In this document: in pieces, positions 41,494-49,990 of the stretch
How the letters are laid out: the number at the start of each line of letters is the position of its first letter
How positions within the stretch are numbered: the stretch's first letter is position 1
Assembly: GCF_025567405.1 (NCBI RefSeq)
Contig: NZ_JAOQKJ010000003.1
Coordinates: forward strand, 124,001 to 188,000
Direction of reading: 5' to 3'
Length of the DNA: 64,000 nt
Source of the DNA: Suilimivivens aceti
GTDB lineage: Bacteria > Bacillota > Clostridia > Lachnospirales > Lachnospiraceae
The notes under the pieces: model-generated
What the model was told of the DNA's origin: nothing
Seen by the model: only the letters and a program-made list of their open reading frames with translations
Database searches by the model: none
Program-made: the position numbers and the translations under genes

Positions 41494-41522
41494 TTGTCTA
41501 TTCAGCAAAAGAAGCCTATAAT
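41494..41522 (+). promoter_or_regulatory. Promoter of the MMPL/surface-protein operon
   Basis: TTGTCT (41494-41499) and TATAAT (41517-41522) are separated by 17 bp, with the start codon 55 bp downstream. Confidence 0.65.
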
Positions 41523-41577
41523 TCTTTTTGTTAAAAAATAGACTAATTAAGCACCTACAAGAAAGGATTGATTTCAC

Positions 41578-44124
41578 ATGAACGAGACTGGAGAGAATAA
41601 GGCAACTCCCATGGAAAAGGTGGCAACCTTTATCGTTGATAAACGGAACCTGTTTTTCCTGCTTTATATTTTTGCCATTATTTTCTGTATTATCGCAAAT
41701 GGATGGGTCAAGGTTGAAAATGATATCACAACCTACCTGCCGGATTCGACCGAGACCAGGCAGGGACTGACGATCATGAATGACCAGTTTGTCACCTATG
41801 GTACTGCCCGGGTCATGGTTTCCAACATCTCCTATGAAAAAGGAGAAGAGCTTGCTGAGGAGCTCAGGGAGATCGATGGCGTCACTGACGCCGTATTTGA
41901 CAACACAGAGGATCACTACAAAAATTCTTCTGCCCTGTTTGATGTTACCTTTGACGGAACTACCACAGACGAGGTCAGTGTCAATGCGATCCACGAGATT
42001 GAAGATAAGCTGTCCGGCTATGATACCTACATAAATTCGGAGGTTGGCTCCGATACTGCCGCCGAACTGCAAAGCGAAATGCAGGTTATTGTTGTCATTG
42101 CCGCTATCATTATCGTCATAGTACTGACCCTGACTTCCAGAGCCTATGCGGAGGTTCCCGTACTGATCGCCACCTTCGGTGTAGCTGCCCTTATGAACAT
42201 GGGTACCAACTTCCTGTGCGGTACCATTTCCTTTATTTCCAATTCGGTTACTGTAGTACTGCAGCTGGCACTGGCAATCGACTATGCCATTATCCTCTGT
42301 CATAGATTCAGCGATGAACACGAAACTAAACCGGCAAGAGAAGCCTGCATTGCTGCCTTAAGCAAAGCGATCCCGGAGATTTCATCCTCCTCCCTGACCA
42401 CTGTATCCGGTCTTGCAGCACTGGCCTTCATGCACTTCCTGATCGGCCGCGACCTGGCAGTTGTCCTGATCAAGGCGATCATGATGAGCCTTCTTTCCGT
42501 ATTTACCCTCATGCCCGGTCTTCTGATGCTGTTCAGTAATCTGATCGATAAGACCAAGCATAAAAACCTGATCCCTCCTATCACTGTTGTAGGAAAGTTT
42601 GACGTAAAAACAAGATTCATAGTTCCTCCGTTATTTGTTGCCATTACAGTTGTAGCGTGTATTTTTGCGAACAAGTGTCCTTACTGTTACAGCTATACGG
42701 ATCTGACCACCGCCAAGCAGAATGAAAGCCAGATTGCCTACCAGAAGATCAAAAATACTTTCGGCACCAACAATATGGTAGCTGTGCTTGTCCCTTCCGG
42801 TGATTATGAATCAGAAAGTGCCCTGCTGAAGGATCTTGAAAGCCATACGGAGGTCAAATCAACGACTGGTCTTGCCGGTGTGGAGGCCATGGACGGCTAT
42901 TACCTGACGGATGCCCTGAATCCACGTGAATTTTCTGAGCTTTCCGGTGTGGAATATGAGGTGGCAAATCTCCTGTATACAGCCTATGCCGTCAATAATA
43001 ACCAGTATGGCCAGATCATAAACGGGATTGAAAAATACAAGGTTCCACTTTTTGACATGTTCTTCTTTTTAAAGGATCAGATGGAAGAAGGAAATATCAC
43101 CCTGGAGGGTGATATCCAGGATACCCTGGATGATCTGTTCGATCAGCTTGAAAAGGCAAAGCTTCAGCTGAAAACAGATGACTGGACCAGGCTTGTCGTC
43201 TATCTGAACCTTCCGGAGGAAAGCCAGCAAACCTTTGATTTCCTGAAGGTCATCCATCAGGAGGCTGATAAATACTATGATGATGCTTCTGTTTATGTCG
43301 TTGGTAACTCCACCAGTGATTATGACCTGTCATCTTCCTTCAGCCAGGATAATATGCTGATCAGCGTATTGTCTGCCCTGTTTGTAATCATTATCCTGCT
43401 GTTTACCTTTAACTCGGCAGGATTACCTGTACTTTTGATTCTGGTCATCCAGGGAAGTATCTGGATCAACTTCTCCTTCCCTTATCTCCAGGATTCACCG
43501 CTGTACTTCCTGGGCTACCTGATCGTTAACTCCATCCAGATGGGTGCCAATATTGACTATGCGATCGTTATTTCCAGCCATTATAAGGATCTGAAACAGT
43601 CCATGCCGCCCAAGGAAGCGATCATCGTTACCCTGAACCAGTCCTTCCCAACCATTTTTACCTCGGGAAGTATTCTGGCTGCTGCCGGTGCCCTGATCGG
43701 TGTCATGACGACCAATCCGATCATCGCAGCGATCGGAACCTGCTTAAGCCGTGGTACCATTATTTCCATCATCCTGGTACTTGGCGTCCTGCCACAGATC
43801 CTGGTACTTGGTGACTTTATCATTGAAAAGACCAGCTTCGAGCTGAAGAGCAGGATCAATCTCACACCACAGTCCTTTACGGGTGCCACCCGTGTATCCG
43901 GTATCATCAGAGGCCAGGTCAACGGTATGGTAGAAGGAAGCTTCAACGGTATTATCCGTGGAAGCATGAACGCCACGATCCTCTCCGGTGAGGCAACCAG
44001 CCTGGAGGAAAATCCCTCTGGCGGCACACCGTCTGAAACAGCACCCGGCACAGACGAAAATACTGAGCCCGGCACAAACAAAGATATTGAACATAATGAG
44101 AAAGGAAGTGTTTCCCATGAATAA
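41578..44124 (+). CDS. RND/MMPL-family exporter
   Basis: The 848-residue protein has the two-fold MMPL layout: one helix, an extracytoplasmic domain (about 50-165), five or six helices, a second external domain (about 365-590), and five or six more helices. The proton-relay region QLALAIDYAIIL and its repeat QMGANIDYAIVIS, with conserved DYA, are clear. MMPL proteins export lipids or peptides. The tail has GQVNGMVEGSFNGIIRGSM-like Gly repeats and a Pro/Thr/Glu-rich end. It overlaps the surface-protein gene by 8 nt, which implies joint function. Confidence 0.92.
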   Translation: MNETGENKATPMEKVATFIVDKRNLFFLLYIFAIIFCIIANGWVKVENDITTYLPDSTETRQGLTIMNDQFVTYGTARVMVSNISYEKGEELAEELREIDGVTDAVFDNTEDHYKNSSALFDVTFDGTTTDEVSVNAIHEIEDKLSGYDTYINSEVGSDTAAELQSEMQVIVVIAAIIIVIVLTLTSRAYAEVPVLIATFGVAALMNMGTNFLCGTISFISNSVTVVLQLALAIDYAIILCHRFSDEHETKPAREACIAALSKAIPEISSSSLTTVSGLAALAFMHFLIGRDLAVVLIKAIMMSLLSVFTLMPGLLMLFSNLIDKTKHKNLIPPITVVGKFDVKTRFIVPPLFVAITVVACIFANKCPYCYSYTDLTTAKQNESQIAYQKIKNTFGTNNMVAVLVPSGDYESESALLKDLESHTEVKSTTGLAGVEAMDGYYLTDALNPREFSELSGVEYEVANLLYTAYAVNNNQYGQIINGIEKYKVPLFDMFFFLKDQMEEGNITLEGDIQDTLDDLFDQLEKAKLQLKTDDWTRLVVYLNLPEESQQTFDFLKVIHQEADKYYDDASVYVVGNSTSDYDLSSSFSQDNMLISVLSALFVIIILLFTFNSAGLPVLLILVIQGSIWINFSFPYLQDSPLYFLGYLIVNSIQMGANIDYAIVISSHYKDLKQSMPPKEAIIVTLNQSFPTIFTSGSILAAAGALIGVMTTNPIIAAIGTCLSRGTIISIILVLGVLPQILVLGDFIIEKTSFELKSRINLTPQSFTGATRVSGIIRGQVNGMVEGSFNGIIRGSMNATILSGEATSLEENPSGGTPSETAPGTDENTEPGTNKDIEHNEKGSVSHE

Positions 44125-47100
44125 TCAGAAGAAAACAGGTAAGTGGATCAGATATGCAACAGCCTTTGTCCTCCTTCTCTGCTTCTGTCTGATTCAGCCA
44201 GTATTTGGAACTATTGCAGATGCCAGAGAGATCACTTCAGCGAACCCGGATGTCTCTCCCACTCCCTTTAACGGCGTGGATATCTCTTCAGAATCAGAGG
44301 CTTCTGATCTTTCCCTGGAGGATGCCATCCATATTACTTCGCTGAAGGAATTTCAGGATATGGCTGAAAGCTGTGTGATCGATTCCTGGTCAAAGGGAAA
44401 AATCTTCGTTCTGGACAATGATCTGGATTTCAGCACTGCCACCTTCACCCCGGTTCCCTCCTTTGGCGGTATTTTCATCGGCAATGGACATACCATCAAG
44501 GGCTTTACCAATGATGCAGGAAGTGACAATACCGGCCTCTTCCGTTATCTTCAGGAAAGCGGTGAGATCTATGATCTCCGTGTCAACGGCTCTGCTACAG
44601 CTAAGAGCAGCCATGACGGTCTTTCTCTGCTTGTTGGCCATAACAAGGGTATCATCAGCGGATGCCATGCTGCCGGTAATTTAAATGGCGGCGATGATAT
44701 CGGTATGATTGCCGGCTATAATGATGTCACCGGTATCATCAGTGAATGTCTCTCTGAGGGTGTTGTTTATGGTAATCACCGGATCGGTGCCATCACCGGG
44801 ACTAACGCCGGCTCTATTCTGAGCTGTGTTAACCGTGCCAGTGTCAATACCACTGTAGAAGAAGGGGATCTCGATATTTCCCTGCTGACTGTTGATGATC
44901 TTCTCTCCACTGAAAACGTAACCAGTGTAACGGATATCGGTGGGATTGCCGGAAGTAATACAGGCATCATCCGTGCCAGCGTCAATAATGGTGCTGTCGG
45001 ATATCAGCACGTTGGCTACAATGTCGGTGGAATTGCCGGAAGCCAGATGGGCTATATCGAGGGTTGTATCAACTACGGTGTGCTTCATGGGCGTAAGGAT
45101 GTCGGCGGGATTGCCGGGCAGATGGAACCCAGCAGCGAAATGCTTTACAACGAGGATACTCTTGATAAGCTGCATACCGAACTGAATAAGCTGCATGATC
45201 TTGTTACAAAGATGAATGATGATGCCAGCGGTACCTCCACAGACCTGAATGCTCAGTTAAATAAGCTGCTTGACGCAGTGGAATCCACCCAGCGGGCTGC
45301 TGATGGTATTGCAAATGAAGCCAGCAATGACATGCGCTCCTTTACTTCCGAGCTGACGGATCTGTCATCCCTGCCGACTCCAAAGCCGATCTCATTAGAC
45401 TTTCTGGATTCCATTCCCACTTTAAGTCCAAGTCCCACTGCGACTCCGGAAGGAACCCCGGATCCGAATGCCACTCCAACTGCGACTCCGACTGCCACAC
45501 CTACCGCCACACCAACTGCAGCACCTACTGCAACACCTGCTGCAACACCGGTTCAGGGCAACGGTAGAACCCGTGCAGGCAGCATTGGTAACAATGACAG
45601 TCTGGAAAGCGAAACAGGCTCCTACACCACGGAAACAACAATGAGCCAGCCCGTACCTGTCACTGTCAGGATGATGGATCCCGGCTCTCCTGCCACAACA
45701 CCTGCTCCTATAGCAACCCCTACCCCCACTGTGACACCAGAACCTACCAGAAGTCCCCTGGCATGGCCTTCAGGAGTACCAACCATTGATCCTTCTGCAC
45801 TTCCTCAGATTTCAGACTATAGCTTTGACAAGGATGCAGCAGAAAGTGAACTGAACAAGCTGCAGGATAACGTTTATAACAGTACTTCTTCAGCCCTTGA
45901 CAGCATGAAGAATACCATCAGTAACCGTACTTCTATTTTCAGCTCCAGGATCGACAGCTGGCATACCGCATTAAGCTCCGGCTTTTCTTCTATTATTTCT
46001 GAAAGCCGGACACTGAATAATATGGTAGACAGCAAATCCCAGCTTCTTCTGGATGACTTCCAGGCTATTACAGATGAGCTGAATGTCATTGGCAATATCA
46101 TCACCACTGCAGATGACGATGTGACAGATCCCGATGAACTTGTGACTGATATCTCTGATGAAGATAAGGAAACTGATATTACTGGCAAGGTTATGAACTG
46201 TCAGAATAAGGGGAAGATTTATGGTGACCTGAATGTAGGCGGTATCGCCGGCTCCATGTCACGTGAAAACGATCTGGATCCCGAAGACGATATCACACTT
46301 AATACTACATCCATGAATTTCCGCTATCAGCAGCGTATCGTCATCCGGAAATCTGAAAACAAAGGTGTCATCACCGGCAAAAAGGACTGCATCGGTGGTA
46401 TCGTCGGCAATATGGTGCTTGGCAGCGTCATTTCCTGTATTGGGGACGGCGATGTTACCAGTGAAGGCGGTGATATGGTCGGCGGTATCGCCGGTTTCTC
46501 TGATTCCACGATCCGGGAAAGCAGTGCAAAATGTGCCCTCTCCGGTGAAAATCAGATTGGTGGAATTGCCGGAAGCGGCAAGTCCATCAAAAACTGCTAC
46601 AGCATGATCGAAATCACCGAGGGTACCAATTATCTTGGTTCTATTGCTGGTAAGGCTGATGTCAATGATGATATCAGTGAAAACTACTTTGTTGAAGGCT
46701 GTCCTGCCGGTATTGATGGAATCAGCTATGAAGAAAAGGCCCAGCCTCTTCCCTATGGCAGCTTCCTGTGCTTTGATGATCTTCCTGTCATCTACCAGAA
46801 CATTACACTGACCTTTATGGCAGATGACAGACTGGTTACAACAGTCACCCTCTCCTACGGCGAAAGCTTTGATCCCACAAAGCTCCCCAAGGTTCCGGAA
46901 AAGAAGGGTTATGCCGGCAAATGGGAGGATTTCAACACTTCCTCACTCACCTTTGACCAGACGATCAATGCTGTTTACACGGAATACTTAAGCACACTGG
47001 CAAGCTCGGAAAAGGATGACAACGGGAAGGCACTGGCTCTGATAGAGGGTACCTTTAAAGAAGGCGACCGCTTCCTTCTGACCGATATCGACGCTTATCC

Positions 47101-47428
47101 GGAGGATTCCAAAACAAAGGCCGAATGCAAAAAGATCAGCGTCCTGAACGGAACCGGTCCTTTCACAGTCAGGTACCTGATTCCTGATGACATTGAAAAT
47201 CCGGAAATCGAGATCTACGATAATGGTGCTTTCATTCCGGTTTCCGGTTATATCGATGGCAGCTACTACGTATTCAATGTGGACAAGCAGGAATTTATCT
47301 TCGCCTGTCTGGAGCGGCCTGCTTCCCTGCTTCCCGTATTCTGCAGTGTTGCAGCAGGTGTATTGCTGATCCTGCTCATTGTACTTCGTATCATAAAAAG
47401 AAAAAAAGCAAGGGCAAAGCAGAGTTAG
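44117..47428 (+). CDS. Large GLUG-repeat cell-surface protein with C-terminal anchor helix
   Basis: The 1103-residue protein has a signal peptide (residues about 1-33), a first block of GLUG-like repeats (GGIAGS, GGIAGQ) to about residue 335, and a coiled region. A low-complexity Pro/Ala/Thr linker (TATPTATP) follows near residues 440-475, then a second coiled region, a second GLUG block (about 690-850) and a C-terminal transmembrane helix with a Lys-rich tail. There is no LPxTG motif. The two-block design flanking coiled coils suggests a membrane-spanning or bundled adhesin. AAAGGAAG precedes the ATG at 44117. It is translationally overlapped with the MMPL exporter. Confidence 0.8.
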   Translation: MNNQKKTGKWIRYATAFVLLLCFCLIQPVFGTIADAREITSANPDVSPTPFNGVDISSESEASDLSLEDAIHITSLKEFQDMAESCVIDSWSKGKIFVLDNDLDFSTATFTPVPSFGGIFIGNGHTIKGFTNDAGSDNTGLFRYLQESGEIYDLRVNGSATAKSSHDGLSLLVGHNKGIISGCHAAGNLNGGDDIGMIAGYNDVTGIISECLSEGVVYGNHRIGAITGTNAGSILSCVNRASVNTTVEEGDLDISLLTVDDLLSTENVTSVTDIGGIAGSNTGIIRASVNNGAVGYQHVGYNVGGIAGSQMGYIEGCINYGVLHGRKDVGGIAGQMEPSSEMLYNEDTLDKLHTELNKLHDLVTKMNDDASGTSTDLNAQLNKLLDAVESTQRAADGIANEASNDMRSFTSELTDLSSLPTPKPISLDFLDSIPTLSPSPTATPEGTPDPNATPTATPTATPTATPTAAPTATPAATPVQGNGRTRAGSIGNNDSLESETGSYTTETTMSQPVPVTVRMMDPGSPATTPAPIATPTPTVTPEPTRSPLAWPSGVPTIDPSALPQISDYSFDKDAAESELNKLQDNVYNSTSSALDSMKNTISNRTSIFSSRIDSWHTALSSGFSSIISESRTLNNMVDSKSQLLLDDFQAITDELNVIGNIITTADDDVTDPDELVTDISDEDKETDITGKVMNCQNKGKIYGDLNVGGIAGSMSRENDLDPEDDITLNTTSMNFRYQQRIVIRKSENKGVITGKKDCIGGIVGNMVLGSVISCIGDGDVTSEGGDMVGGIAGFSDSTIRESSAKCALSGENQIGGIAGSGKSIKNCYSMIEITEGTNYLGSIAGKADVNDDISENYFVEGCPAGIDGISYEEKAQPLPYGSFLCFDDLPVIYQNITLTFMADDRLVTTVTLSYGESFDPTKLPKVPEKKGYAGKWEDFNTSSLTFDQTINAVYTEYLSTLASSEKDDNGKALALIEGTFKEGDRFLLTDIDAYPEDSKTKAECKKISVLNGTGPFTVRYLIPDDIENPEIEIYDNGAFIPVSGYIDGSYYVFNVDKQEFIFACLERPASLLPVFCSVAAGVLLILLIVLRIIKRKKARAKQS

Positions 47429-47464
47429 GATCATCTTCCCTTGAGCAGAGAAAAATATATAGTA

Positions 47465-47498
47465 AAAAAGCAGAGAATGCACAGTTTCTCTGCTTTTT
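47465..47498. terminator. Bidirectional terminator
   Basis: AAAAAGCAGAGAA and TTCTCTGCTTTTT form a perfect 13-bp stem with an 8-nt loop, serving the surface-protein operon and the convergent hemerythrin operon. Confidence 0.88.
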
Positions 47499-47523
47499 GT
47501 AACTTTTCTTACTATATCAAATA

Positions 47524-47922
47524 TCAACCCTTGGGGATCTGTCCGTCAACATGCAGAATATGATTTATCAGCCACTCTGTGAGGTATTGTAAAATACCCA
47601 TGATCTGATCATCCTGATCTTCTACATCATCATTATGATGATCCATAAATTCTTCAAGCTTATGTATGAATTCCTGATGCTGGATTTTCTGGGTAAATAA
47701 TTTCTTGTAATGGATAGATTCCATATACTGCTCTTCATCCGTGAAATGCTTTACTGTATAATCGTGGAGTTGTCTTAATATTGCGTCAATTCTGTCATAT
47801 TTATCCGGTGTAAACTCATCATGGAGCAGTTCATATGCTTCGTCTGCATATTTAAACAGCTGCTTGTGTTCCTCATCTATCATGTCTATTCCGATATAAT
47901 ATTCCGGCTTCATTTCATACAT
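47524..47922 (-). CDS. Bacteriohemerythrin
   Basis: The 132-residue protein has the di-iron ligand pattern: H in the GIDMIDEEHK helix, H and E in HDYTVKHFTDEEQYM, H in HQEFIHKLEEF and HILHVD at the end. It binds oxygen reversibly and may deliver it or buffer it. The ATG at 47922 has AAGGAGG 8 nt upstream; the frame to 47970 lies in the upstream gene. It overlaps the superoxide reductase gene by 8 nt, so it is the last gene of an oxygen-defence operon. Confidence 0.93.
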   Translation of the reverse strand: MYEMKPEYYIGIDMIDEEHKQLFKYADEAYELLHDEFTPDKYDRIDAILRQLHDYTVKHFTDEEQYMESIHYKKLFTQKIQHQEFIHKLEEFMDHHNDDVEDQDDQIMGILQYLTEWLINHILHVDGQIPKG

Positions 47923-48307
47923 TAGTCTGTCCTCCTTGTTTCCATAATCCATGAAGATTGCAATATGCATATACCTCTTCTACCTGTTCACCATCGCAGA
48001 GGCAAAAATCTGCTGCAGGCTCCTGTCCTGGCTTTAACTGCTTTCTATAAATACCCTGATTGGTATTTAATGTGATCCATTCAATAAAATGCTCTTCGAG
48101 CATAGGATGCTTTGTCTCTCCGACAACAACATGAACCTGATTGCCATCCACTGTATATACAGGCACATGCTTCTCGACTGCTGCATCGGTCACTCCGGCT
48201 TTTAACTCCTGCATAGCCTCTCCACAGCACATTACAGGCACACCCTTGTCTTTCACTTTTTCGATAATGTTACCGCAGTGATTACATACATAATATTTTA
48301 CCGTCAT
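47915..48307 (-). CDS. Desulfoferrodoxin / superoxide reductase
   Basis: The 130-residue protein has the N-terminal rubredoxin-like Cys4 site (CNHC, then CC about 15 residues later) and the catalytic iron ligands: His in VEKHVPV, His in ETKHPM and EEHFIEWI, and Cys/His in YCNLHGLW. It reduces superoxide to peroxide without making oxygen. It follows the PerR-like gene by 51 bp and overlaps hemerythrin, forming one operon. Confidence 0.93.
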   Translation of the reverse strand: MTVKYYVCNHCGNIIEKVKDKGVPVMCCGEAMQELKAGVTDAAVEKHVPVYTVDGNQVHVVVGETKHPMLEEHFIEWITLNTNQGIYRKQLKPGQEPAADFCLCDGEQVEEVYAYCNLHGLWKQGGQTNV

Positions 48308-48358
48308 TTACCTTACCTCCTTCTTCTCTGCTGTTTTCTAAAATCTGATACCAGCTTC

Positions 48359-48754
48359 TTACATGAACGCCTTCCTGCATTTTGAGCAGATACCTCTAAA
48401 TGAAATATCATAATCCAAAAATTCTACTCCATGAGTGTCATGGATCCTTTCCAGCATGGCTGGCAATTCCTCCATATCCACATCTGATACCTCGCCGCAT
48501 TTTACACACCTGACATGATAGTGGTTTTTCAATGTAAAATCATATCGGTTCGGTCCATCCGGTACTTCAACCTTTCTCAGTGCACCTTCTTCTACCAATA
48601 TATCAAGGTTTCTATATACAGTCCCCTTTCCAATTGTAGGATATGCTTCCTTAATAGATTCGTACACTTCATTTGCCGTAACATGTCTTTTCATCTCATA
48701 TACAGCATTTCGTACCAGATCCTTTTGAATGGTATTTCTTCTACTGATCATCAA
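48359..48754 (-). CDS. perR: Fur-family repressor, PerR-like
   Basis: The 131-residue protein has the Fur winged helix (HVTANEVYESI, KGTVYRNLDILVEEG), a metal-binding HYHVRCVKCGEV and two CxxC zinc sites (CVKC and CSKC). Gene context with superoxide reductase and hemerythrin supports a peroxide-sensing PerR more than an iron Fur. The promoter has a Fur/PerR-type box right after the -10. The start may be 48754 or 48751 (tandem Met). Confidence 0.85.
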   Translation of the reverse strand: MMISRRNTIQKDLVRNAVYEMKRHVTANEVYESIKEAYPTIGKGTVYRNLDILVEEGALRKVEVPDGPNRYDFTLKNHYHVRCVKCGEVSDVDMEELPAMLERIHDTHGVEFLDYDISFRGICSKCRKAFM

Positions 48755-48760
48755 CTCTCC

Positions 48761-48814
48761 TTATTAGGAATTGTTCTTAATAAGGATTATATAGTGATTT
48801 TTCCTTTCTGTCAA
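48761..48814 (-). promoter_or_regulatory. Consensus promoter with Fur/PerR-type box for perR-sor-hemerythrin
   Basis: On the minus strand TTGACA (48814-48809), 17 bp, TATAAT (48791-48786) is a perfect consensus. Immediately after lies a 23-bp inverted repeat, TTATTAAGAAC-A-ATTCCTAATAA (48783-48761, 9 of 11 paired), covering the expected start point. Binding there would block initiation, giving autorepression of the operon. The element lies in the last codons of the diguanylate cyclase gene. Confidence 0.85.
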
Positions 48815-49895
48815 TAAAGTTATCTCTCTTATATAATTGTTTATTTGCATACATATCAGAATCAGCCTTATCCATTAACATCTGCATTGTATACGTCCTG
48901 TCGTCGGCAGATAATGCCCATCCGCACGCATAGTCGACTGGCATCTGGTTTTCATTACTATTTATTCTGTCTTTTTCTTCGCATAAGCATTTTAATATTT
49001 CCTCAACCTCCGTTCTGCTTGTATGATATATAACTGCCATAAACTCATCTCCGCCATACCTTCCTACGAAATCCTTTTCCGGGATCACGCTGCGTAAAAG
49101 CCTGGCGAAATTCATTATTAACTGGTCTCCCGCCGAATGTCCCATTGTATCATTAACAGTTTTCAGATTATTAAGGTCAAACATTATGCATGCTGTAGGC
49201 TCTTTTATTATCTCTTTATTAATAAGGAGCTCCTTACAGGCTCTTTTATTTGGCAGTCCGGTATGGGCATCTGTATATGCCTCCTGCGCTAACAGCTTAT
49301 TTTTCACTGCCATCTTCATTGCCGCCATCGTCTGTATAATAACCAATATCACCAGACACAGCATATCAAGTGCTGACAGAAGCTCTATGGTACGGATCCT
49401 TTCAGCAATCCTTTGTGAGTAATTTTCTGCAGCAAATACAGTTTCATCCGCCATCTTAAAATATATTTCACTCATATTGACAATATCTGTATTTTCGTAT
49501 CCCACATTTCTTACTGCTTCAATTTCTATTTTTAATTTATCCCAGTAATCACTCTGAATCTGCAATTTTTCCTGATATTCCTTATCGTATAGCCTTACAA
49601 GATCATAATGACCATCCTGATATCTTAACCCACTCAGAATATCGTCCAGATAGTTGATCAGCTCTTCATCCTGGTTTCCTGTGATTTCCAGCTTCACTTC
49701 ACGCTGTGTAGTTCCACGTACCAACCCTGCATAATTTATTACACGCGCTGTCCCCTGCAGCCTGCTGATCTGTATCATCATACAAATAATAAGAACTACC
49801 AGTATCAATATAAGACAGCTTTGTACAATACCTATTATATTTTTACTTTTCTTATCTGACTGCACTTCCTGATTTATCATTATAACCTCGCTCAC
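48777..49895 (-). CDS. Membrane-bound diguanylate cyclase (GGDEF)
   Basis: The 372-residue protein has an N-terminal helix (about 22-44), an external helical domain of about 125 residues, a second helix (about 173-193) and a GGDEF domain with TDAHTGLPNK, DLNNLKTVND and the intact RYGGDEF active site. It makes cyclic di-GMP in response to an external signal. No EAL domain is present. Its 3' end contains the promoter of the oxygen-defence operon. Confidence 0.93.
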   Translation of the reverse strand: MSEVIMINQEVQSDKKSKNIIGIVQSCLILILVVLIICMMIQISRLQGTARVINYAGLVRGTTQREVKLEITGNQDEELINYLDDILSGLRYQDGHYDLVRLYDKEYQEKLQIQSDYWDKLKIEIEAVRNVGYENTDIVNMSEIYFKMADETVFAAENYSQRIAERIRTIELLSALDMLCLVILVIIQTMAAMKMAVKNKLLAQEAYTDAHTGLPNKRACKELLINKEIIKEPTACIMFDLNNLKTVNDTMGHSAGDQLIMNFARLLRSVIPEKDFVGRYGGDEFMAVIYHTSRTEVEEILKCLCEEKDRINSNENQMPVDYACGWALSADDRTYTMQMLMDKADSDMYANKQLYKRDNFIDRKEKSLYNPY

Positions 49896-49990
49896 ATTTA
49901 TCTCATTAATCTGTCATCATTATATAATACCCATATGGATAAATCAACAAGTGAGTAATGGTTCCTATTATCATTTTCTCTGCAACATTT

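Noticed and set aside
45460..45555. Tandem repeat of ACTGCCACACC-like units
   Set aside because: It is the coding sequence of a Thr/Ala/Pro linker in the surface protein, not a CRISPR or mobile repeat. No CRISPR array was seen anywhere in the window.
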